In this document: piece by piece, positions 32,913 through 44,280 of the stretch
Position numbering within the stretch: position 1 is the stretch's first letter
Layout: each line of letters opens with the position of its first letter
Assembly: GCA_048772705.1 (NCBI GenBank)
Contig: JBLWGC010000202.1
Span: 186,001 to 250,000, forward strand
DNA: 64,000 nt
Source of the DNA: Leidyana gryllorum EB-2025a
Taxonomy: Eukaryota; Apicomplexa
Direction of reading: 5' to 3'
Position numbers and translations under genes: made by a program
Notes under the pieces: generated by a model
What the model was told of the DNA's origin: nothing
Database searches by the model: none
What the model saw: only the letters and a program-made list of their open reading frames with translations

Positions 32913-34537
32913 ATGACTCAAAGTGGTCCGAACGTGCGAGAATTCCGCACCTCGTCGGGTGTCTATGAGTCCATCGAGGTCTTGGGCAAAGGTACCTATG
33001 GCTGCGTGTACAAAGTGCGCAGTAAAGCCGATCCCTCTATTCTTAAAGCAATCAAAGTCTTTGTGCCCGAAACTATCGATGAGAATGAAGGCGTTCCCAG
33101 TACTACTCTGAGGGAAGTTAACGCTGTCAAAACTGTGAACCACCCCAATGTGATGACCGTGGAGGAGGTCGTTATACCGCCCTCCTCCGCGGTTGCTGAA
33201 ATGTTTGTTGTAATGGAGCTCTGTCGTGGAACCCTGAAAGAAAAGATACAGGACATGGTCAAACGCCATCTGGGCGATGACCAAAAGTACTGCAGACCGC
33301 AGCCTGGAGTCAGACTGCCCACATCGTATGTTCAGGAGGCCAAATTGGTTGCCTGGCAGTGCCTGAATGCTGTAGCTGTGTGCCACTCGAGAGGCATCAT
33401 GCATCGAGATCTCAAGCCTGCCAACATATTGTGGAGCGCCGACGATCTTTTGAAAATTGGCGACTTTGGCCTCGCGCGCTTCGTCCGTGGCAACCCGATC
33501 ACTGAGGACCACCTCGTGCCCCAAACCGGGGAGGTTCAAACAATGTGGTATCGAGCCCCTGAGGTCCTCCTCGGCGATGAACGCTACGGTATGCTGGTGG
33601 ACGATTGGAGCTTGGGCTGCGTTGTCGCCGAACTGTTCCGCTTCCGACTGTCGTCAGCACACAGACGAGTGGAACCGGACCCTCTCTTCTCGGGTCGCGG
33701 CGACATACACACTCTCTTCCTCATTTTCGAGGCTCTGGGGACGCCAGTGGATGACGAGTACCTCAAAGAGTAAGCGCCGCGCATCGGCTCCCTCACTGCG
33801 ACCCTCCCTGGAGACGCCGGGCTGCGTCCAGCCGATCCCACTCATTCCTCCCAACCTGAAAAATGGATGCGTCCTCTGACTCTGTGATGATAGGCTACCG
33901 TTCTGGTCCCCCTGTTTCCCGAAGTGGGTCCCGGGCAATCTCCGACAAAAGTTGCGCCTGCTGGATGACGACGGATTGGACCTGGTGTACAAATTGTTGA
34001 AGATCTCGCCTCGCGACCGCAAGGCGTGTCGGTTTCTGCTGAATCACCCGTGGTTCAACGACGTCAAAGAGACCATTCACAAAAAGTATGTGCCGTGGTA
34101 TGCCGGGTACGAGAAGGAGTACCTGCGATTGTTGGAAATCGATCGGATGCCGGAAGCTCGGCCGCTGGACTCCAGCGGCCAGCCAACGAAAGTGGAGACA
34201 ACAACGACGAGCGCATCATCGTCGAACAATATCAGTCGGGAGACATCTCAAGCTCAGCAGCAGCGTCGGAAACGGGATCGAAGTACCTCCGCGAAGGGAC
34301 GTGATCAAGAGAATCGCCGACCTTCACAGGCACAAGTCGTCGCTGGGGCTGTAGCGGGGGCCACGAAACGGAACTACTCTGCTGGAAGTCGTGCGAGTGC
34401 GAAGAGTGGCCAGTCGAAAAATGGGTGAGTGTCGCACAAAGTGAGAGTGTGTACTCATCTTCGAGTCCACGTACGTTCTGTCATATACAATCGCTTTTGT
34501 TCTCATCAGCATACAGACCTTTCTGAAGCCCAAATAG
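32913..34537 (+). CDS. Cyclin-dependent kinase with PSTTLRE helix
   Basis: Ser/Thr kinase of the CMGC group. Motifs in order: Gly loop GKGTYGCVYK, Lys in KAIKVF, cyclin-binding helix PSTTLRE, hinge VVMELCRGTL, catalytic loop HRDLKPANIL, DFGLAR, then MWYRAPEVLLG and the CDK insert region with DPLFSGRGDIHTLFLIF. The PSTTLRE helix is one step from the PSTTIRE of Plasmodium PK5. There is a 20-residue insertion before the catalytic loop (LGDDQKYCRPQPGVRL) and no Thr at the usual activation position (QTGEVQTMWYR). Exon 2 ends the kinase fold (FLLNHPWFND) and adds a basic, Ser/Gln-rich tail. A short last exon (GIQTFLKPK) gives the stop at 34537; without that splice the frame ends at 34428. Confidence 0.88.
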
Positions 34538-34575
34538 ATCTGACCCAAAATGGGTATGTTGAGATTCTCGGATCA

Positions 34576-34762
34576 TCAAAGCTTCCATTCTTGTCGCTGA
34601 GTGCCGGGAGGTCCGCCCAAATTCCGACGCCGCCTCATCTGGGCGGAAAGGCCAAATAGTTAGCAGCGAGCCGATCCCTCAGCTTACGATTATGACCGTC
34701 GGCACCAGTGCTGCGGCATATACCAGGAGGCCGAGCAGATAGGACCAAAAAGTTGCTCGCAT
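34576..34762 (-). CDS. Membrane micropeptide (45 aa), two exons
   Basis: Exon 1 (34762-34688) encodes MRATFWSYLLGLLVYAAALV followed by PTVII, a single transmembrane helix. Exon 2 (34638-34576) encodes a basic tail, MRRRRNLGGPPGTQRQEWKL. The 49-nt intron (34639-34687) has a GTAAGC donor, a CTAAC branch-like site and a pyrimidine-rich CAG acceptor. The start is 38 nt after the AAMP stop and the stop is 38 nt from the convergent CDK stop, so it fills the gap exactly. No family recognised; size and layout recall small ER or mitochondrial membrane-complex subunits, but that is only a resemblance. Confidence 0.5.
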
Positions 34763-34800
34763 AGTCTCTTGGTCCAAAGGAATGTGGAAGCCAATCTCTT

Positions 34801-36196
34801 CTAATCGAGTCTCCACAAACCGAACACACCACCCTCAGTCCCCGCAGCAACGAAAAATTCGTCTCCCCCGACGGGAACGACATTGAGCGACATGATGGGG
34901 TCTCTCAAACCCCTCTCCTCATCAATGACGACCGCACCCACAGCCATAACATCGCCCAACTCTCCGTTCCTGGGATCGTAGATCTTGATGGTTCCATCGA
35001 AACTTCCCACCACCAATGACGCAGGCCACCGAGGCGCCCATGCCACGACGGTTATGGCTTCCTGACTATTTTGAATGGTCTGTCTAACATGGAACCGCGA
35101 CACCTCCAGAACCTTGACCGTTCCTGTCAAGTCTGCGGCTGCGATCAGTACGTCTCCTATTTGTTCTTTGCACACTGCCGGACTGAAGCTGATGGTTTCA
35201 ACCGCCTCCTCAAAGAGCTCTTGCTGACGGACCACAGCCCCAGAGTGTAAATGAACCAATGCAACTCGGCCATCGGCACACCCACACGCAGCCAATGCCT
35301 CAGTCTGTGGTGTGATAGATGCTCACTCACTCAGTCAGTCACAGCAGTTGTACTTACGGGATGTATGTCGAGTGACACTATTCCGAGTGCCATCTCTCCG
35401 TCTTCCATATCCTCCAACTCTCCTGGCGGGGGCAGTACAGCAGCCTCCACACGGCAGGTTCCGTTCGAGGGATCCCACACTCTCAAATAACCGTCAGTGG
35501 ACACTGCAATTGAAGTGATGCGCAATGGTGGTTGTGAAGATTCATTGACTCACCCGTCACTGCCACAATTTCGTCCTGACCCTTCACTGGGTCCATCACT
35601 GTGGCGAAACGACATTTAGTCACTCTGCTTTTATGACCAATCAGGACGCTGATGAAACCTTTGACAGCGTGCCAGATCCATGCCGACCCATCAGCAGAAG
35701 CTGCGATCAGCACGAGACCCTTAGGGGCCCAGCAGATGTCTTCAATGTCAGCGTCCGGTCCATCAAGCTTCTGATCAAAGACCACTTTGGCGCCGTGCTC
35801 AGCTTCGTAGGTCACTTTGTAGAGACTCACAGTACCGTCCATGGATCCCGCTGCGAGATAAGAGCCATCAGCGCTTAAAGAACATTTGATTATTGTATCT
35901 GAATGGTGCTTTAGAGTGGTCGAGACTTCAAGTCCTCCCTCGACTTCGGCCGTATCTGGTTTTATGTCGCCGTTTTCCTCAACCGCCTCTGGCTGTACAT
36001 AGAGCTTTAGGTCGAGCACTCGAAGGACTTCGTCACAACCGCCCACAGCGAAACAAACTTCTGGAAGGGCTTTCGGAAAAAGGGTCATAGCGTGCAAACC
36101 CTTCTCATCTTGATCGGTTCCCTCGTTCGCCCCGTCAGCACCAGATAAAGGCACCTCCCAGAGATAGTCAGGCAACCGCACTGCTTCCTCCTCCAT
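34801..36196 (-). CDS. WD40 protein, AAMP/Sqt1-like
   Basis: Sqt1 in yeast is the dedicated chaperone of ribosomal protein uL16; AAMP is the animal homologue. Three exons (about 36196-35570, 35525-35345, 35300-34801) encode seven or eight WD-type blades: DGSYLAAGSMDGTVSLYKV, VLIAASADGSAWIWHAV, VSVDGYLRVWDPSNGT, LVVGSFDGTIKIYDPRNGE, FVAAGTEGGVFGLWRLD. The acidic N-terminus and the phrase FPKALPEVCFAVGGCDEVLRV support AAMP/Sqt1 over other WD proteins, but WD40 families are easily confused. The start is 37 nt from that of the divergent U1A/U2B'' gene, and AG precedes the ATG directly. Confidence 0.68.
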
Positions 36197-36233
36197 CTCG
36201 GTTCGTCAAAAATCGTCCAAAAAAGACCACCAA
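36197..36233. promoter_or_regulatory. 37-nt gap between divergent AAMP and U1A/U2B'' starts
   Basis: Contains TTCGTCAAAAA, TCGTCC and an A6 run. TTCGTCA followed by an A-rich run also occurs in the gap at 48943-48973. Confidence 0.4.
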
Positions 36234-37683
36234 ATGCAGCCCCCCCCAGCCCCGCCCCCTGCGGATGGGGTCTATCCAATCCTTCCGCCTATGCCTCCTC
36301 CACTGGGCATCCCTCCGTATGATCCGAGGCCAATGCCTCCAGTACCTCTGCCGCCGGGAGCACCGTTAGTTGTGCCACCAGTGCCCCCCGCACCCCCAGG
36401 TGCCGTGCTGCCGCCGCCACCCCTACCGCCGATGCCAGGTGGAGGCGGCCCGCCTAACAACTCTTCAGACCCTGCGAAAATGTCGCAGACGCTTATGACC
36501 AACATGATGAGTCTACTGCTGCAGCTAACCAAGCCGGAGAAACACATACAAAGTGCCGATGCCGACGTCACCATTCCGCCGAACCGCACACTTTACGTCA
36601 ATAATCTCAATGACAAGATAAAACCCGAGAGTAAGTAACCCTCGCTCCCTCTTGGGCTGGGACCTTCCAAATGCTGGAAACATATCATCATCGCGCTTTA
36701 CAGAGATCAAAGAAGAGCTCAATGCTCTTTTCGCACCGTTTGGCGAAATTGTTCAAATTATCGCGATGAGAAGCTATTGGAGACGAGGGCAAGCTTTCGT
36801 GGCCTTCAGAGATCAGTCAGCAGCAACTAAAGCCATGGCAGCGCTCCAAGGCAGAATGCTGGAAGGAAAACCTATGGTGCGTTGGGCATTTGCACAGTTT
36901 GCACAGTGTATGCCAATCGTCCAGTTGCATCGTCTGCACGTCTGTCTCACGCATTGAGCACCCCTGCGCTCTGAGCACACTGATCATGCACACTTCATTT
37001 TCAGCGAATCAACTTTGCCCGAGAGAAGAGCGATTGCTTCCGAAAAGAGGACGGCACATTCGAGCCTCGCCCGAAAGGCCCGAAGAAGCCCCGGGCTATA
37101 CGAGAGCGCGAAGCTCAATTGAAGGAGCAATTCGAGGCGCTGCAGCACCAAATGGCGCAAATTCAACAGCAGCCATTCGGCTTGAAAACCGAAGCGAGCG
37201 CAGTGGAAACTGAAGTGAGCGAAGCTGGTGCAAAACGAAAGATCTTCTCGATGAGTATCACTGGCGGAGCCGGTGAAGCTGACCGGAAGAAAGCCAAATT
37301 GGAGGTACGTGTGAGCATAGAGATTGAAAACAATTGGCTTCAGACTGGGCCTGGTGCCAGCGGCGGCGTGCCCGCACCCCCTCCCGCTGCTGGGGGGATG
37401 GCAGCGCCCAGCAACGTACTGTTCCTGGAAGAGTTACCGGCCGAGTGTGCTGAGAGTGACCTGCATAAGATATTTAAGGGAATGGATGGCTTTGAAAAAG
37501 TTCGCCACATTACCAGCCGCAACTTGGCCTTCGTTGACTTCAAGTCCATCCCGGCCGCCGCCCAGGCGCTGGAGGGTAAGTATTGTCGGCGTGTGTTCGG
37601 TGTTATCCGGGATTTTCCTTGCAGCAATTGGCGGAGTGGAGATCAAGGGACGACAAATAAAGGCGTCATTCGCCAAACGCTGA
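36234..37683 (+). CDS. U1A/U2B''-type spliceosomal protein with proline-rich N-terminus
   Basis: Binds a stem-loop of U1 and/or U2 snRNA. The first RRM is highly characteristic: RTLYVNNLNDKIKPE, then IKEELNALFAPFGEIVQIIA, RGQAFVAFRDQSAAT, and after a splice INFAREKSDCFRKEDGTF. A linker with Gln and charged residues carries KKPRAIREREAQLKEQFEA. The second RRM (NVLFLEELPAECAESDLHKI, HITSRNLAFVDFKS) ends IKGRQIKASFAKR at 37683. Five exons. About 110 residues of mostly proline, with long Pro runs, precede RRM1, unlike the short N-terminus of known U1A or U2B''. One gene of this type is common in protists and may serve both snRNPs. Confidence 0.9.
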
Positions 37684-37770
37684 GAGCGAGCCGTGTAGGA
37701 GTCGTCGTATATTGTATCTTTTATTCGACAATGAGCCCAGGTCCTATTCCATCACCACTACCTACCTATA

Positions 37771-37799
37771 CACACACACGCACACACACACATACATAC
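37771..37799. repeat. (CA)n microsatellite
   Basis: CACACACACG and CACACACACACATA tract just downstream of U1A/U2B'', in the convergent space before 37941. Confidence 0.85.
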
Positions 37800-37940
37800 G
37801 CTCTCTTCCGTGCTGACCCTATCCCACGTATTGACACTGACATGTTCCACCACACATTGCCCACGTCCCTTGACGCCACTTTCTCTGTCGTAATCTAGTG
37901 TATCTTCTCATTCTTCGTCGTGTCTTTGGCTGTTGCTAAA

Positions 37941-39119
37941 CTAGGTCCAGGTCATCGGCAGTTTGAAAAAGGAGATCGGTACGTCGCTCAGTTCTGTTTA
38001 GTTTGTTTGCATCCCTTGCATTGACTTACTTTGCGATTTTGTGTCTCAGAATTGTTGTTGGGTCGGCCCCCAGCATCTCGCTCTCCATGCTCAGCTCGGT
38101 TTGGGGGCTGTCCACCGGTGGAGCGGCGTCGAATGGGCGGAGGCCCACACCACGTTCAGCGCAAGAAGTCATTATTTCGTTGATTCTTTCCTGCTCTTCA
38201 TGCCAGAGTAAACGAGTAGCAGCGCGGTTAGTGATTTTGTGGAACTCAGGTGTGCCGAAGGGCCCTGGAGCAACAGGATCGAGGCCAGGCGGTCGACCCC
38301 CAACGCTTGTCATCCGGGGTGGCGGTGCATAGGTGCTGTCGGCCACAAGCTGACCCACGCCACCGGGGAAAGGTGTCGTCATTCGATTCTGCTGCTGCTG
38401 TTGTTGAAATCGCAGTCGGGCGTTTCTCAGGTTGTCCAGAGCAATTGCCGCGTGCTGCCTCTTGTAGCTCGCCCCTGCAGAGGCGACAGCGAAACATAGC
38501 GGTACCCGCAAAGCCCACAGCGAACTGTGCTTCCACAATCTGGCACCCCTGATAACCTTCCACCCTTCAATCACCCTCACCGCATTATAACCCCTCGTAG
38601 CTGACGCTTGAAATGGCCGTTGGCCCAGTGAGCCAAGCGCTCTACCGCCCGTGACCGCTGCTCTCGAGCGCACAAGGAGCGACCCCGCACCACCTATGGG
38701 GACGTCCGTAGAAACCGACCAAACTTGATGGGGGGACACTTAGTGGGGGGACGCTTAGTGGGCTTTGTATTGTTACCTCAGCTGCTAGCAGAGCGGTCTC
38801 ATCCTTCATCCGCCCGTTCTCGGTTTTGAGTTTGTGGCAAGCGGACTGGATGGATGGGTCAGTCGTTGGTACTCCACATTGGATGGAGGACTGACCTTAT
38901 ACTTGAGAAGGACGTGGGGGCCGTACGCATGAGCGTAGAGAGTGAAGAGAGCGTGAGACTTCTCGACATCAGATCTGAGCTGATAAATTGCTGCTATGGA
39001 GTGGAGAGCACCTCCTTTGCGGAAAGCCTGGCTAAGAGGGTGTTGTACCACATTTGAGGGTTTACATTGAATGACGCTTTACGCGCGTCAGCGAGACGCA
39101 GATACACTTCAGAGGCCAT
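37941..39119 (-). CDS. Unknown coiled-coil protein
   Basis: Assembled from several short exons. It starts MASEVYLRLADARKASFN, then FRKGGALHSIAAIYQLRSD, HAYGPHVLLKYK, a helical stretch SACHKLKTENGRMKDETALL, VVRGRSLCAREQRSRAVERL, then a longer exon with a Gln run, TTPFPGGVGQL and LLWHEEQERINEIM. A last small exon (LSDVPISFFKLPMTWT) ends at 37941. Early junctions are in phase; the one near 38560-38600 is uncertain (32-41 nt intron or an alternative frame). No family recognised. The start lies 48 nt from the divergent gene at 39168. Confidence 0.5.
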
Positions 39120-39167
39120 ATCTCTTTTTAGACTTCTGAGCTCTCACGTCAAAGTGTTAGAGTCAAA
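39120..39167. promoter_or_regulatory. 48-nt gap between divergent starts
   Basis: Includes CTTTTTAGACTTC and CACGTCAAAG and ends TTAGAGTCAAA before the rightward ATG. Confidence 0.4.
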
Positions 39168-42100
39168 ATGAATTACAACAGCAGTGTTGTGGTCGAACCC
39201 GCTGTCAAAAAGACGCGTACGATGACACCTGCATCTCCCCTTTCCAATGAATCCAGACTAATGACTGCCTCCCGAGACATTCTCTCGACCTCCAATGTTC
39301 TGCGCGAGATCACGAATCAGGCGACTCAGCCCGTAATCATTCCTCCGTCGACTGACGAGATCTTCTGGACTAACTGCGTGATGTGTTTGTGGGGATGGAC
39401 TCGGCCCGTCGAAACCTCCAACGCTTCCGGCCGATCCCGCCCCAATGATGTGGTGATCACAACTCCGAATGAGGTGCCGGAGGGGTTCATGTCATTCATC
39501 CAGAGGACCATCACTGGTCTGGGCGGAACCGCGGTGATGGTCTGCGACGAGCGCGCGTTCAGCACCGTATTGGATCTGTGTGCCGGCGAGAGTCGGCCTC
39601 GAGTCGTCTTCCACGTGTGTCGTCCAATGTACGGACAAATAGTGCTATCACAAGCGTGGGCCCGGTGGATGGAGTGCCGACACCAGTTTGCGTTGCCCGC
39701 CTATCAACGACACAGTAACGCTGGAAGTCAACGCATGCCGCAGCTAGTAGATCACCTGCTGAAAGGTGCCGACTTGGAGCGCCCTCGTGTGCAGGGTGTC
39801 GTGAGTATTGTTTGGCTCTACCTCGCTGCAATTGACAAAGTGTACTATCATCACGACGCAATGTTCTTCCGAGTCCCGGAACTCCCTATCAAAGACATTG
39901 AATCTCTCCCTCCATTGACATACTGTAATGGCACCTCGTCGGGCGGCAGCGGCAAGACCGTAGAGAAGAGGTTGCGTGTTCTCGTGGTCGGCGGCTCGGC
40001 TCGCGATACGGCCACAGCGAGTTCTCCTCGTGGGCTCTATGATCAAACATTGTGGGCCTGTGTGCTGAGCTCCGCCCTGGGAGCTGCCGTAGTCGACGAG
40101 TCGGAGTTGGATCGGGGCCCAACCCTCACCCACGCTACCGACGAGACACCGACCGTCATTGACGCTTATTGCCAGTATCTCGCCCAAACTGTCCGATGGA
40201 AGCCGTTCCGCAACAGCAAAGGAGTCAAAGATTTCCTCTATATCAATGAGTCTGCCTTCCTTCCCGATATTGTTCTTTGCACTAAAGTTGACCATCTCTT
40301 CGCTGGACTGTGCCACGAAGCCACGCCCTTGGAGGGGCTCGCCCAAATCCAGCTGATGCTCACTGCTGGTGTGAAATTTGTGTCTTGGCGATGGTTTGCA
40401 GAGGTGTACCGTACTAATGATCTTCCGCCTATCGAAGGCTGGGTTCAGAACCCTCGTGTACAACGGACGTATCAGAAAACCCTGATGCAACTGTGCGGCG
40501 GGGGAGACGTCAGGTCTGCTACCCCCAAGAGGAACTGCAACCCCAGAATGGGCAATGAGACTTCACCATCGGATGTCTCGTCCAGTTTGTCATCGACAAA
40601 CCGGAGAAAGCGGCATCTGAACCACGACGATGGGGTTGAAGGTGAGTGTGAGAGTGGGAACACCCAAAATGTTGCGGCTGCAGTCGGGGACAGCAACGAC
40701 TTAAGCACCACAGCTGCGGCACAGTATCACCGAACGTCTGTCGAGAGTAATGTTCCGGATGACTGGTGGCACGAAATGGCTCGCAAGATTGAGGAGGAAA
40801 GCACAAACGCAGTTCCCCCGAGTCGAGCTTCGGATTACTTTGGACACTGTGCGGAAGCTGCCATCCAAAAGTCGGTCAATGATGGCGTCAGTGTGACTGA
40901 CATTGCGAAGATGTCGTCCTACCGGACGGCCTTTCAGCTATTGCACAAAGACGCAACGGAATTCCTCGCCCAGGGAGATCTACCCGTATTTTGGGACCCA
41001 ATCGGCGTCACCGAGGGGTTAAAGAAACCTCGTGTGGCATTTGGGGCCAATCTCCACACCAAATACCGCACATTCTGCTATGACGTCCTCAGCTATTGGC
41101 CCTACGACAATCGCTACTTTGTATTCGAACCACTCGCACATGCTGTTGTTACCATCATCAAGACTGTTGACAACGTTCTCCTCAAACCTCTCAATGACCT
41201 CCTTCAGAACCAAACATTTAATGTCACCTCGTGGTTAGAACGCTTCCAGCGACAACTCCGCGGAAGTCATCAAGCCGTCTACGCTGTCGGCTCTTTCGAT
41301 CGCACACTCGTGGAGGATACGCCCATAGAGCCAGTCACCACAATCACCACACATGCCGAACCGGATCTCATTCTCTTTATGGCAGAAGAGTACGCCACCT
41401 ATAAGCGCTCAATTGCATTGTTAAGACGCTTAGTGCAAGTACTCAACGAGAGCGAGGAGGTCATCGGTAACTTTGAGAGCGGCAACCGCCCTGGCTCCCA
41501 GCTTGGTGCCAAATTCGTCAAAGCGCTATGCAACAGTGGACGAGCACATATCAGAGTAATAGTCAACCAAGCGAGCGTCTCCAAGCGCCGAGCCACCTAC
41601 AGCCAGAACGCCGCCGCCGCCGGCACCACCAAACCTCGCAGACTTTGCCCCAGCCAGTCCAGACGGGCCACCCTTTCCACAGACGCGGCCAAGCCCATCG
41701 TTGACCACCTGGAATCCATCAAGTGCTGGCAAGATACTAACGGCCCGAGTGAGTTGTCTCTCTTCTCCATCGGAGTCTGACAATTCCATCTGTCCTGCAG
41801 CTTCTGTCCAGCAGCCTGTACTGCTCGAGGATGTGTGCAGCGCTGCGCATGACGTTCACCACGTGTCAGCTCTCTTTGCCAAGACTCCTGTGGACCCCAA
41901 ATCCGATGTGGCCGAAGATTTGCAGGAAATTCTCTTATCGTTCACCAAGTGAGTCATCACCATCCTTCTCCGAATTTGATACGGGTACTGCGGGGGATCA
42001 CGATGGATGCCTGCCTGTTGACACTGCCTTATGCCTGCTGGTTCCTTGATCCACGATTCTTGTAGGTTTGCGAAGGAAACAATGTTGGAACACTTCATGC

Positions 42101-42333
42101 TTGAGGAGGACCCCACTTCTGGCGCCTGTGCGGGCCTTAGCCGTGTCTCATACACGCAAGGTGACGACTGGGTGCTGAGCGATGGACGATGCATGGGCTT
42201 TGCGCTTGAGCCAGCGTCAGGCCCTGCTGCTATGTGGAGGGACATGGACCATCAGGTGTTGAGTCAGTCGGACGTCTTTGAGTGCGAGATGGGTTACGCG
42301 GCTGATTCGCTGTCGTCAGTGCCATTCTGGTGA
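39168..42333 (+). CDS. Large unknown protein, possibly BRCT-like
   Basis: Exon 1 (39168 to about 41746) encodes about 860 residues; two further exons (from about 41802, ending SFTK near 41948; and about 42066-42333, FAKETMLEHFMLEEDPTSG to SLSSVPFW) complete the protein. The N-terminus is Ser/Thr-rich. Segments such as FWTNCVMCLWGWTRP, RVVFHVCRPMYGQI and GVKFVSWRWFAEVYRTNDLP have the tryptophan-in-last-helix look of BRCT repeats, which bind phosphopeptides in DNA repair. The central part is low complexity with basic stretches (NRRKRHLNHDD). The BRCT suggestion is weak. No other domain recognised. Confidence 0.6.
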
Positions 42334-42497
42334 GGATCGAACACGTGTGCGCGGAAAATTAATCGCGGTTTGCAGTCGAACTCTGCGGGAGCTATCCGAG
42401 ATTGTAGAGCACCATCAATTCATGCGCCCAATTCACGGACCAAAGATAGTTAGTTAGCTTTCTTGAGGAAAAAATTGTTCAAACTGGCTCGAGTGCT

Positions 42498-44247
42498 CAT
42501 GGATTCAAGCCATGAAGCCAGCAATCACCTATATATCAAGTCCGTTTCTCCCCTGGCAACAGAAGTCAGTGTGAAGGAGTTCTTTCGTCAGGCGCCTTTG
42601 CCAGCTGATTCTGGCTCGACAACCGTTGCAGATGACCTCGTTGGCGTCTCTTTCATCCTGTGAGTGACTACCTGATGAGCATGGTTGCTCGCTTGTGATT
42701 TCTGGGCCACCACTATTGACGAGCGTTTGGTTTTCAGATACCCTCAGTCCACTCAAAAGTATTGCCGTCTGACCTTCGCCTCGTCAACGGGGGTAACGTC
42801 CGCGATAGCCTTGAACAATCAACATCTGCATGGCGTGCCGGTGGACTTCTCTGTCATTGACCCGGGCCTGGCGTCGAATCCGGACTTCAGGTCTGAAGCG
42901 CCCTCCTCTCGCCTCCCCGCAAACGCCCTAGCCCTGCAGCAGGCGCTGAACCCAGCCGCGTTGCTTGACCTCTTTGCGGAAGCCATAACGCTTAATGGGG
43001 GAGCCATGAGCTCCCCTCAAGTACAGAATCTGCATTCGATGTTAATCGCGGCTGGAGGATTGACACATGATCAGGCGAGTGCACTCGTCATGAACTTGGC
43101 GGGGGCGGCTCAGATTGCACAGCAGGCCGATCTGGGTGCGGCCGCCGCCCAGGCCACTATTCTGGCAGCGATAAGCAAGACCCAAGCAGTAAGTCGTCTA
43201 AGCATTACGGTATACTTTCTCCCAGACGCTCGGCGGTGGTGCGTTGGAGTCTATTTCAGCAATTTCACAGGCAGCAAAGTATCCAGTAGGTTCAATTTCA
43301 TCTACGAGTGGCTTGTGGACGTAGTCCTACCCATTGTCTTGTCTTTGCAGAGAGAGTCCGAGGCACAGCAGCTGGCACGTACATTGTTTGTTGGCAATCT
43401 ACCTGACCAATGGGACGAGAACGTGATCGTAGCAGTATTAAGAGACTTTTTGGGTCTCGGTACGGTGACTGACCGCCGCATAGACTGTTTGGCCTCTGAT
43501 GGATCGAGGTGAGGAGGAGAGTGCTCATCGCCCAAATGCTCTTCTGACAGGTTCGCGCTGGTCGAGTTCACTTCGCCAGAGGCAGTGGAGGTTGCCGTGA
43601 ACTTCCCAGAAGATCGGCGGACATTGGATTTGATGCAGCCCGGTGTTGCGGTGCCAACCGGCGGCGAGGATGCAGCTCCAGACTTTAAAGAGCAGCAAGC
43701 CGCTCTTTTGAACGAACGTGTGGTGCTGAAATTAGAGCCTGCGAAGACCACCGTGCGGCCTCGGGAACCAGATAATGTCAGTTACACTCTGAAGCCAAAT
43801 CAAGCGAGTGTTGTGCCGATAGCCTATCAGAGTCTCAGTAAGCTGAATTTGGAGGAGAAGCTCGCACGCGTCCGGCAAATCGCCCGCAGGATCGAGGCGG
43901 GAAAGGCCTCATCGGCGGCAGCTGCAGCAGCGGCTGGCAGCGATGAAGATCGCCGGAGTATCACAAGTGTACGAAAGCGCAACAACAATAACGTGTCGTC
44001 GTCCGACAATGGACGTCGCAGCCGCCGACGGCGTGAGGAATGGTGGGGTCCATACAGTGGTGACGGACCGGGTGGGGGAGACTACAACAGCGGCGGCCAT
44101 GAGTCAACCTCCTCGTCCAGACGTCACCACCAGGACTACGATCGCTACGATCGTGGAGCTTCCCGATCTTCAGAACATCATTACCACCGCCGACACTCGT
44201 CAACTGACCAGACGGAACGACGAAGTAGCCGGGACCGCAGCAGATAG
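42498..44247 (+). CDS. SR-related RRM splicing factor, SREK1/SRSF11-like
   Basis: Two RRM-like units followed by an Arg/Ser-rich tail. First unit: NHLYIKSVSPLATEVSVKEF, then after an intron YCRLTFASSTGVTSAIAL and HGVPVDFSVIDPG. An Ala/Leu-rich middle follows (ALQQALNPAALLDLFAEAI), as between the RRM and RS parts of SREK1. Second unit: QLARTLFVGNLPDQWDENV and FALVEFTSPEAVEVAVNF. The tail has KLARVRQIARRIEAGKAS, an Ala run, RRSRRRREEWW and a His/Arg/Ser/Tyr stretch ending SSRDRSR. The ATG at 42498 is the first in the frame. The gene ends 33 nt before the next start codon. Confidence 0.75.
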
Positions 44248-44280
44248 ACACTACCATCCACTCATCAATTTAGTCTTTGC

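Noticed and set aside
34429-34659. Rightward ORF of 76 codons after the CDK
   Set aside because: Overlaps the CDK last exon in another frame and the antisense of the micropeptide; no independent evidence.
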